Of a stretch of DNA of 64,000 nt, positions 9,717-15,686 are shown piece after piece (position 1 is the stretch's first letter; each line of letters starts with the position of its first letter). Below the pieces are notes generated by a model, which was given only the letters and a program-made list of their open reading frames with translations, did no database searches and was not told the DNA's origin. The stretch is from DATFVA01 sp963745945 (GTDB lineage Bacteria > Bacteroidota > Ignavibacteria > Ignavibacteriales > Ignavibacteriaceae). The stretch covers positions 806,001-870,000 of the forward strand of contig CAVUZG010000004.1 of assembly GCA_963745945.1 (NCBI GenBank). The letters run 5' to 3'. The position numbers were made by a program, and so were the translations under genes.

Positions 9717-10724
9717 ATGAAAACATTATATACATTATTCATACTATTTTTCCTGGCAACAAACTTATTCAGTCAGGATGGAAGTGCAGGTGCACAGGAA
9801 CTGCTGCTACCTGTTGGTGCCAGAAGTCTCGGTATGAACGGCGCCTACATTGCGGGCATAAGTGGAATAGAAGCTGTTTATTATAATCCTGCCGGACTTA
9901 AAACCCCATCTGAAAATATTAATGCAATGTTTTCTTATATGAAATACATAGCTGATATAGGTATGACGTATGCTTCGGTCTCTTCAAGTTTCGGTGACTG
10001 GGGCGCATTTGCGTTGAGTCTTAAATCTCTCGATCTCGGAGATATTCCGGTTACAACCGCAAGAGATCCATACGGTACCGGTGAATACTTTTCGCCAACT
10101 CTTTTAGTAGCAGGGTTTACTTATTCAAGAAACTTTTCAGAAAATTTATATGCAGGTTTTAATACAAATATTGTTTACGAAAAAATAATTGAAACTTCGG
10201 CAAGCGGTGTCTCATTCGATTTTGGATTTCAATATAAAAACCTCGGTGAGATAAACGGGTTTAACCTCGGTGCAGTATTGAGAAATCTTGGTCCACAGAT
10301 GACTTATGACGGTAATGATTTATTACGCACTGCAGGAGATACAAGCGGATACGGAGAAAAGAGGATTTATAAAATTGAAGCGGCGGGTTTCGATCTTCCG
10401 ATGCAGTTTGAAGCGGGATTATCATATGAACGAAACTTTGAAGCCAAGTATAATTTCCTTGTTGCAACCTCTTATCTTAATTCATCATACCTGGTTGATG
10501 AAATAAAATTTGCAGGGGAATTTAATTATGATGATCTGTTTTTTGTACGCGGCGGGTATTTTGTAGCAGCAGAAAGGTCAAATGATGATAAGAATTTGTT
10601 CGGTCCTACTTTCGGAGTAGGACTGAAATGGAGCACCTTCTTCGATATCAGCGTGGATTATGCCTACCGCTATGCAAGGCTGTTCGATGCTAATAATATG
10701 TTCACGGTGAAGATGAATTTCTGA
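9717..10724 (+). CDS. PorV/PorQ-family outer-membrane protein
   Basis: A 335-residue outer-membrane beta-barrel protein of the PorV/PorQ family. Signal peptide at residues 1-19 (ends LFSQ). The hallmark N-terminal part follows: AQELLLPVGARSLGMNGAY, then GIEAVYYNPAGL near residues 51-62. The rest shows alternating amphipathic strands and ends in a strand with terminal Phe (MFTVKMNF), typical of outer-membrane barrels. PorV shuttles T9SS cargo from the translocon to the attachment complex; PorQ is related. Ignavibacteria carry many copies of this family next to cargo genes, so this one may be dedicated to the three upstream proteins (inference). AGGAGG at 9707-9712 lies close to the ATG. The upstream gene ends ten bases before. 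Confidence 0.85.
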   Translation: MKTLYTLFILFFLATNLFSQDGSAGAQELLLPVGARSLGMNGAYIAGISGIEAVYYNPAGLKTPSENINAMFSYMKYIADIGMTYASVSSSFGDWGAFALSLKSLDLGDIPVTTARDPYGTGEYFSPTLLVAGFTYSRNFSENLYAGFNTNIVYEKIIETSASGVSFDFGFQYKNLGEINGFNLGAVLRNLGPQMTYDGNDLLRTAGDTSGYGEKRIYKIEAAGFDLPMQFEAGLSYERNFEAKYNFLVATSYLNSSYLVDEIKFAGEFNYDDLFFVRGGYFVAAERSNDDKNLFGPTFGVGLKWSTFFDISVDYAYRYARLFDANNMFTVKMNF

Positions 10725-10731
10725 TATTTAC

Positions 10732-10910
10732 GTAGCTTAGGACTCCTGTCCTGAGAAAATATTCCTTTCGTCTCAACTCTGGAGAGTTGAGTTACGAGAT
10801 ACGAAGAGACGTAACTCAGGACTCCAGTCCTGAGAATACAGCTTTGGCTCAGCTCTGGATAGTTGATGTACGAGACAGGGAAAAACGTAACTCAGGACTC
10901 TAGTCCTGAG
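10732..10910. repeat. REP-like palindrome array, left of RAYT
   Basis: Five palindromic units of about 20 bases: 10736-10755, 10772-10791, 10815-10834, 10848-10866 (decayed) and 10891-10910. In one orientation each reads GTAA (GTAG in the first) followed by a CTCA...TGAG stem with a CC loop; units 2 and 4 are inverted. Example: CTCAGGACTCCAGTCCTGAG at 10815. Alternating orientation gives BIME-like pairs. The stem bases differ between units but remain complementary. These are the expected substrates of the adjacent REP-associated transposase. The array also lies just behind the PorV/PorQ-family gene and may act as a transcription terminator or RNA-stabilising element. Confidence 0.85.
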
Positions 10911-10997
10911 ATTGATGGATTTTCCTCAGATCTGAAGTATGAAATTTTTGTCTTAGAAAAGAGGCAACTAGGAAATTTTAAATTTATAACTTATCTT

Positions 10998-11594
10998 ATG
11001 CTAAAAAGGCATTATCATAAAAGAAATTTACCTCATCTTTATTATAACGAAGGAATATATTTTGTAACCTATCGCCTTTATGGCAGCATTCCCCTTAATG
11101 AGCTAAAATTATTAAAACAATTATCGGATATTAAAACTGATTTAAGCTCCAATCAAAGAGAAAAAATATTTAAGAAATATGATTCTCTTCTTGACAAACC
11201 ATCTAACACAATTCAGCACCTTTTACAACCTGAAATTATGGAAATATGCAAATCCTCTATTCACTACTATGATGAAAGATTATATAAATTGTTTTGTTAC
11301 TGTATTATGCCAAATCATATTCATCTTGTCTTTGAATTGTTGAATAAGGAAAAACAAATTGGCGAGATATTAGGTTCAATTAAAAAATATTCAGCAAGGA
11401 GATCAAACAAGATACTTAACCAAACCGGACACTTCTGGCAGACAGAGAGTTATGACAGATTAGTCAGAGATGATATTGAATTATATTTTATTATAAAATA
11501 TGTATTACTTAATCCCGTAAATGCTGGTTTGATTGAACACTGGAATGAATGGAAGGGAACTTTTTGTCGTCCGGAATATCAGGTTATTGATTGA
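10998..11594 (+). CDS. REP-associated tyrosine transposase (RAYT, Y1_Tnp family)
   Basis: A single-domain HUH transposase. The HUH motif is visible as PNHIHLVFEL (His codons at 11316 and 11322), followed by the family pattern GSIKKYSARR, GHFWQTESYDRLVRDD and YVLLNPVNAGL, where the Tyr of Y-x-x-x-NP is the expected nucleophile. RAYTs nick REP hairpins at a short tetranucleotide next to the stem and are thought to spread REP elements in trans. The reading frame is open back to 10863, but that part runs through a REP unit, so the first internal ATG (10998, giving 198 residues) is a better start. REP arrays flank it on both sides, so it forms a self-contained REPtron. Lower GC than its neighbours fits a mobile origin. 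Confidence 0.88.
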   Translation: MLKRHYHKRNLPHLYYNEGIYFVTYRLYGSIPLNELKLLKQLSDIKTDLSSNQREKIFKKYDSLLDKPSNTIQHLLQPEIMEICKSSIHYYDERLYKLFCYCIMPNHIHLVFELLNKEKQIGEILGSIKKYSARRSNKILNQTGHFWQTESYDRLVRDDIELYFIIKYVLLNPVNAGLIEHWNEWKGTFCRPEYQVID

Positions 11595-11613
11595 ATAATA
11601 GTACCACTCTCTC

Positions 11614-11806
11614 CTCAGCTCAGGAGAGCTGAGTTACAAGACAGGAAAATACGGGGAGTTCTGTTTCAAGCTCAATTCTGGAGAATTGAGTTACGGGCAG
11701 AAAGGAATTCTCAACTCTGGAGAGTTGATGTACGAGATACGAAGAGACGTAACTCAGGACTCCAGTCCTGAGAATACTGCTTTGGCTCAGCTCTGGAGAG
11801 ATGAAC
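11614..11806. repeat. REP-like palindrome array, right of RAYT
   Basis: Five units: 11614-11633, 11671-11690, 11710-11729, 11753-11772 and 11786-11806 (decayed). Units 1-3 read as CTCA...TGAG followed by TTAC or GTAC; unit 4 is in the opposite orientation (GTAA then CTCAGGACT). Stems show compensatory changes: CTCAACTC/GAGTTGAG, CTCAATTC/GAATTGAG, CTCAGCTC/GAGCTGAG. A stretch at 11710-11795 repeats the order and linker sequences of 10771-10857 in the left array, so the two arrays arose by duplication. It ends about 75 bases before the pyrC stop on the other strand. Confidence 0.85.
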
Positions 11807-11879
11807 TACAAAAAGTTGATTTAAATTATACTGAGGTATGGAAAGGAATTAAACAAAACTGTAGGACCCAATACCCTAA

Positions 11880-13178
11880 TTAAATCTTTATAAATGTTCC
11901 GGAATCAGCAAGGTACATCTTCCCTTTATTTATTACACCAATCGCCTTCCCGGTCATCAGTCTTTTATCGAATGGAGAGTTTTTTGATTTGCTCTTGAAT
12001 TTTCTGATATCCACGGTCCATACCGAATCAATATCAAGAATTGTGAGATTTGCTGTTTCCCCTTCTTCAAATTTTGGAACCGGAATGTTTAAAATCTTTC
12101 TCGGGTTTATCGCCATTTTTTCTATCATCTGTTCAAAGGATAAAATTTTTTTAGCATAAAGCTCTGAAAATGCTAAACCAACCTGTGTTTCAAGTCCAAG
12201 TATGCCGTTTGGTGCTTGCTCAAATTCAGCTTCTTTTTCTTCCGGCGAATGTGGAGCATGATCGCTTGCTATACAATCAATCGTTCCGTCTTTTAATGCT
12301 TTCAGAATTGCATCCACATCCTGTTGGGTTCTTAACGGCGGACTCATCTTTACATTTGTGTCATAAGTTTTAACTGCGTCATCTGTTAAAGTAAAATGAT
12401 GAGGAGTTACTTCTGCTGTAACTTTAATGCCTTTCTTCTTTGCTTCCCTTACCAACTCAACTGATTTCTTTGTACTGATATGTGCAATATGAACTTTGCC
12501 CCCGGTATATTCTGCCATCAGAATATCGCGGCTTACGATTATATCCTCCGAGACTGATGGTACGGGAGGCAAACCAAGAATAGTAGAATTTAATCCCTCG
12601 TTCATTGCCCCGCCGGTAAGTGATTCATCCTCACAATGCTCAATCACAGGGACATTATACATACCCGAGTATTCAAGCGTTCTTCTTAAAACTGCAGAAG
12701 TTTTAATTGCAACACCATCATCAGAAAATCCAACAGCGCCAGCTTCAACTAATTCTGCCATCGGTGAAATTACTTCACCCTTTCTTCCTACAGTTGCGGC
12801 ACCAACAGGGTAAACATCAACAAGATGATTTTCTGCTTTTTCTTTTATCAGCATTACAACTTCAGCAGAATCAATTGCAGGTTCAGTATTTGGCATACAG
12901 GCTATACCAGTAAAACCACCGTTTGCCGCAGCATCACACCCGGTTACAACAGTTTCTTCATCTTCCCTTCCCGGTTCGCGAAGATGAACGTGCATATCGA
13001 ATAATCCCGGCACAACATACTTTCCTTTAAAATCATAAACTTTTGTATCACCGGCTTCCTTTTCTGTTATCTTTCCGATTCGGGAAATCTTACCATCTAT
13101 TATTAAAAGATCTGTTCCTTTTTCGTTTATTCCCTGTTCGGGATTCAGAAGATTAATATTCTTTAAAACGATTTTCAT
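11880..13178 (-). CDS. pyrC: Dihydroorotase
   Basis: Third step of de novo pyrimidine synthesis: reversible cyclisation of N-carbamoyl-aspartate to dihydroorotate in the cytoplasm. The 432-residue length and motifs fit the class I (PyrC/AllB-like) amidohydrolases. The metal-binding DMHVHLREPG lies at about residues 60-69, followed by GFTGIACMPNTEP, a metal His in KVHIAHIST, EVTPHHFTLTDD, and the catalytic Asp in CIASDHAPHSPEEK. It follows pyrB with a 9-base gap, so pyrR-pyrB-pyrC form one operon controlled from the pyrR leader. The end of the gene faces the REP array. Confidence 0.95.
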   Translation of the reverse strand: MKIVLKNINLLNPEQGINEKGTDLLIIDGKISRIGKITEKEAGDTKVYDFKGKYVVPGLFDMHVHLREPGREDEETVVTGCDAAANGGFTGIACMPNTEPAIDSAEVVMLIKEKAENHLVDVYPVGAATVGRKGEVISPMAELVEAGAVGFSDDGVAIKTSAVLRRTLEYSGMYNVPVIEHCEDESLTGGAMNEGLNSTILGLPPVPSVSEDIIVSRDILMAEYTGGKVHIAHISTKKSVELVREAKKKGIKVTAEVTPHHFTLTDDAVKTYDTNVKMSPPLRTQQDVDAILKALKDGTIDCIASDHAPHSPEEKEAEFEQAPNGILGLETQVGLAFSELYAKKILSFEQMIEKMAINPRKILNIPVPKFEEGETANLTILDIDSVWTVDIRKFKSKSKNSPFDKRLMTGKAIGVINKGKMYLADSGTFIKI

Positions 13179-13187
13179 TTGTTCCTC

Positions 13188-14108
13188 TTAATTTAAAGTA
13201 CCGAGCAGATAAAGAACCGCCATTCTAACCGCAACGCCGTTTGTAACCTGTTTTAAAATTATCTGGTGCATACCATCAGCTACCTCAGATGATATTTCAA
13301 CCCCGCGGTTTATCGGACCGGGATGAAGTATTAAAATATCTTTACCATTTTTTTCAAGCCGTTCACCTGTTATACCAAAATATTTTGAATATTCTCTTAT
13401 CGAAGGAAAATACTCTCTTGCTTTTCTTTCAAGCTGAATTCTTAAAATATTCAAAACATCATTTTCCTGTATTGCTTCATCAATATTATAAATTACTTTA
13501 ACCCCGAGTTCTTCCATAAATTTGGGGATCATTGTAGAAGGACCGCAGACAGAAACATCCGCCCCCATCGTTTTTAGTCCATAAATATTAGAAAGAGCAA
13601 CACGGCTGTGCGCTACATCTCCGACTATACAAACTTTAACTCCCTCCAGCTTACCAAGTTTTTCCCTGATTGAATACATATCAAGCAGAGCCTGTGTAGG
13701 ATGTTCGTGAATTCCATCTCCGGCATTTATAATATTTGCATCGCAGATTTTTGTAAGGAAAAGAGGCGTGCCGGCAGCCGAATGCCTCATTACAACCATA
13801 TCAACTTTCATTGCTTCAATATTCTTCATTGTATCTTTGAAAGTTTCACCCTTACTAACACTGCTTCCAGAAACAGAAAAGTTTACAGTATCAGCAGAAA
13901 GTCTTTTTTCAGCAAGCTCAAAAGAGATTCTTGTTCGTGTGGAGTTTTCATAAAAAAGATTTACAACTGTTTTGCCCTGTAATGTCGGAACTTTTTTAAT
14001 CGGTCTTTCCAGCACTTCGCGGAAAGTTGTTGCAGTATCAAGAATTAATTGCAAATCTTCTTTAGGAACTGATTGTAAACCGAGTAAATGTCTGCTTGAT
14101 AACGCCAT
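13188..14108 (-). CDS. pyrB: Aspartate carbamoyltransferase catalytic subunit
   Basis: Condenses carbamoyl phosphate with aspartate, the committed step of pyrimidine synthesis. The 306-residue length is normal for the catalytic chain. The carbamoyl-phosphate loop STRTR sits at about residues 56-60 (YENSTRTRISFE), HPTQALLD at about 137, and the aspartate-side motif HPGPINRG at about 262. No regulatory chain (PyrI) gene is adjacent, so control is expected at transcription through PyrR. It lies 8 bases behind pyrR and 9 bases ahead of pyrC. Confidence 0.96.
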   Translation of the reverse strand: MALSSRHLLGLQSVPKEDLQLILDTATTFREVLERPIKKVPTLQGKTVVNLFYENSTRTRISFELAEKRLSADTVNFSVSGSSVSKGETFKDTMKNIEAMKVDMVVMRHSAAGTPLFLTKICDANIINAGDGIHEHPTQALLDMYSIREKLGKLEGVKVCIVGDVAHSRVALSNIYGLKTMGADVSVCGPSTMIPKFMEELGVKVIYNIDEAIQENDVLNILRIQLERKAREYFPSIREYSKYFGITGERLEKNGKDILILHPGPINRGVEISSEVADGMHQIILKQVTNGVAVRMAVLYLLGTLN

Positions 14109-14116
14109 TAATTTAT

Positions 14117-14662
14117 TTATCCTTCTTTGGTTTCTACAAGATAGATTGCATCCTCGCCGTCTACCTCCTGCATTTTAACTTTAATTTCTTCTGATGGAGC
14201 GGTAGGAATATTTTTCCCCACATAATCTGCTCTTATAGGTAATTCCCTGTGCCCGCGATCCACCAATACAAAAAGTTGTATTGAAGATGGTCTGCCGAAA
14301 TCCATCAGAGCATTTAATGCTGATCTCACGGTACGTCCCGTGTAAAGAACATCATCAATTACAATTACATCTTTTTCATTTATATCGAATGTTATATCGG
14401 ATACGGAAACCTGCGGCTGTTTCAATCTTGTCCGGAAATCATCCCTGTAAAGTGTCACATCAAGAACACCAAAGGGCGGTTCTATTCCTTCAATTGATTT
14501 AATCTTTTCAAAAATTCTTTTTGCAAGGAACTCCCCTCTTGTTCTCATCCCGATAAGCACAATATTTTTTGTGCCTTTATTTCGTTCAAGAATTTCGTGG
14601 GCGATTCTTGTGATTATCCTGTTAAGACCTTCCTGGTCAACTACTTTTGCTTTAATATTCAT
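14117..14662 (-). CDS. pyrR: Bifunctional pyr operon regulator / uracil phosphoribosyltransferase
   Basis: A 181-residue PRTase-fold protein that binds pyr mRNA in response to UMP/UTP and can also make UMP from uracil and PRPP. Visible motifs: IGMRTRGEFLAKRI near residue 37 and the PRPP-binding VIVIDDVLYTGRTVRSAL at about 95-112. First gene of pyrR-pyrB-pyrC. The upstream leader contains a PyrR-box-like sequence, a terminator-like hairpin that includes its ribosome site, and a small ORF whose stop codon overlaps the pyrR ATG, so autoregulation is expected. Confidence 0.95.
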   Translation of the reverse strand: MNIKAKVVDQEGLNRIITRIAHEILERNKGTKNIVLIGMRTRGEFLAKRIFEKIKSIEGIEPPFGVLDVTLYRDDFRTRLKQPQVSVSDITFDINEKDVIVIDDVLYTGRTVRSALNALMDFGRPSSIQLFVLVDRGHRELPIRADYVGKNIPTAPSEEIKVKMQEVDGEDAIYLVETKEG

Positions 14663-14735
14663 ATATAAAAAATCCTCCTTGGAATAATTCCGTGGAGGTT
14701 ACCTTTGTAAACTTGTGATATGTTATTTTTTTCAT
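14652..14735 (-). CDS. pyrR leader ORF (27 codons)
   Basis: An ATG at 14735 with GGAG 5 bases upstream opens a 27-codon frame (begins MKKITYHKF, ends FFIYEY) whose TAA stop (14654-14652) overlaps the pyrR ATG (14662-14660). The ORF runs through the terminator-like hairpin. It could be a true leader peptide whose translation affects hairpin formation and couples to pyrR, or an accidental frame. The good ribosome site and exact overlap favour the first. It was too short for a standard ORF call. Confidence 0.45.
   Translation of the reverse strand: MKKITYHKFTKVTSTELFQGGFFIYEY
14668..14699 (-). terminator. pyr leader attenuator hairpin
   Basis: On the minus strand CCTCC-AC-GGAA-TTA-TTCC-AA-GGAGG is followed by ATTTTTT. 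The stem CCTCC/GGAGG with inner GGAA/TTCC plus the U-run looks like an intrinsic terminator. The same GGAGG is the pyrR ribosome site, so the hairpin could act on transcription, translation or both. Confidence 0.6.
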
Positions 14736-14743
14736 TCCTTCTC

Positions 14744-14757
14744 CACCTCTCGGGATA
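14744..14757 (-). promoter_or_regulatory. pyrR: Candidate PyrR-binding box
   Basis: Read on the minus strand, TATCCCGAGAGGTG agrees at 12 of 14 positions with the PyrR anti-antiterminator consensus as I recall it (ARUCCNGNGAGGYU). It lies about 82 bases upstream of pyrR. The 3' side continues as GTGGAG, which is complementary to CTCCAC at the 5' side of the downstream hairpin. That gives the mutually exclusive folds expected of PyrR attenuation: PyrR bound, terminator forms; PyrR free, antiterminator forms. Confidence 0.65.
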
Positions 14758-14905
14758 GATTTAAAGGGTTTTTAATTAAGCTTTCAAAACTTAAATGAAA
14801 TCATGTGAAAAGTAAAGTGATGCAAAATTAAACTTTAAATAAATTCTTACATATCACTTCTTTTTGGAATTTGCAAATAAAGCATTTATTTTTGATCACT
14901 TGATT

Positions 14906-14980
14906 CGGGGTGTAGCGCAGCCCGGTTAGCGCGCTTCGTTCGGGACGAAGAGGTCGTAGGTTCGAATCCTATCACCCCGA
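14906..14980 (+). tRNA. tRNA-Pro (anticodon CGG)
   Basis: A 75-base cloverleaf. Acceptor CGGGGTG pairs with CACCCCG (14973-14979), discriminator A. Anticodon stem CTTCG/CGAAG encloses loop TTCGGGA, giving anticodon CGG (codon CCG). T arm GTAGG-TTCGAAT-CCTAT. CCA is not encoded. A damaged copy of the same tRNA type follows 40 bases later. Confidence 0.95.
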
Positions 14981-15012
14981 CAAGATTTTTGATTTAATTA
15001 ATTCAAAGGATA

Positions 15013-15107
15013 TTGGCTGGATTAGCGCGTAGCGCCTCTGGCACAAGGGTCGTAGGTTCTCACATAGTGATCCCTTTGGGAGAATCCTATCACCCCGACA
15101 AGATTTT
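15013..15107 (+). pseudogene. Decayed tRNA-Pro-like copy with insertion in the T arm
   Basis: Two blocks match the intact tRNA-Pro: 15048-15059 equals 14952-14963 (12 bases) and 15082-15107 equals 14964-14989 apart from the last base or two, including the 3' acceptor strand and the following CAAGATTTT. Between them is a 22-base insert (15060-15081) containing TCCCTTTGGGA. A D-arm remnant (GATTAGCGCG) is present upstream, but no 5' acceptor strand pairs. Its anticodon-arm remnant resembles a UGG-type proline tRNA. Not expected to be functional. Confidence 0.6.
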
Positions 15108-15127
15108 ATTGAAAACAGGTTTATAAT

Positions 15128-15625
15128 ATGGCACAAAATCATTCATTCGATATCGTATCTGAAATTGATCTGCAGGAAGCAGATAATGCAATTAACCAGG
15201 CAATTAAAGAAATCCATCAGAGATATGACCTGAAGGATTCAAACACCACAATGGAACTGAATAAGAAAGACAAACAGATATCGATGAATACAAAGGATGA
15301 TTATTCGCTGAAAGCAAGCATAGATATTCTACAGACAAAATTTATCCGCCGCGGTATTTCTGTTAAAGCGTTAAAAATGAAAGAGCCGGAACCTGCAGCG
15401 GGCGGAAGACTTAAACAAATCATCGATCTTCAAAGCGGAATTTCAAAAGACAATGCGAAGAAGATTACAAAAATGATTAAGGATTCCAAGCTAAAGGTAA
15501 GTGCACAAATCCAGGATGAACAGGTAAGAGTGCAGGCGACTAAAATTGATGATTTGCAGGAAGTGATCAAAATGGTAAAAGAAGCCGAACTCGATTTTCC
15601 GACACAGTATGTTAATATGAAGTAG
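15128..15625 (+). CDS. yajQ: YajQ-family nucleotide-binding protein
   Basis: A 165-residue UPF0234/YajQ protein. The family has two ferredoxin-like domains; members bind cyclic di-GMP or nucleotides and influence transcription in some proteobacteria. Motifs: FDIVSEIDLQEADNAINQA at the start, RYDLKDSNTTMELNKKDKQI, and the C-terminal KISAQIQDEQVRVQ-type strand (here KVSAQIQDEQVRVQATKIDDLQ). Full length for the family. It stands alone after the tRNA pair. Convergent with the polymerase fragment, with a palindromic repeat pair between them. Its role here is unknown. Confidence 0.9.
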   Translation: MAQNHSFDIVSEIDLQEADNAINQAIKEIHQRYDLKDSNTTMELNKKDKQISMNTKDDYSLKASIDILQTKFIRRGISVKALKMKEPEPAAGGRLKQIIDLQSGISKDNAKKITKMIKDSKLKVSAQIQDEQVRVQATKIDDLQEVIKMVKEAELDFPTQYVNMK

Positions 15626-15630
15626 CGTAC

Positions 15631-15682
15631 AAACCTTCAAGGTTATAGCATCGTATACACATCTTTAACCTTGAAGGTTACC
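15631..15682. repeat. Inverted pair of palindromes between convergent genes (REP-like)
   Basis: AACCTTCAAGGTT and AACCTTGAAGGTT lie about 30 bases apart, each self-complementary (AACCTT/AAGGTT) and inverted relative to one another, preceded or followed by GTAC and TTACC. In a common orientation both read GTA(A/C)...ACCTTCAAGGTT, reminiscent of the GTAA-headed REP units beside the RAYT but with different stems. It lies between the stops of two converging genes and may serve as a bidirectional terminator or be a second REP family. Confidence 0.5.
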
Positions 15683-15686
15683 ACAC

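Noticed and set aside
10732..11806. Repeat arrays as a CRISPR
   Set aside because: Units are palindromic, alternate in orientation, have uneven spacing and repeated linkers, and are tied to a RAYT. No cas genes are present in the window.
11686..11883. 65-codon plus-strand ORF after the RAYT
   Set aside because: It reads through REP palindromes (repeats residues such as RRDVTQDSSPE from the left array) and has no ribosome site or family resemblance.
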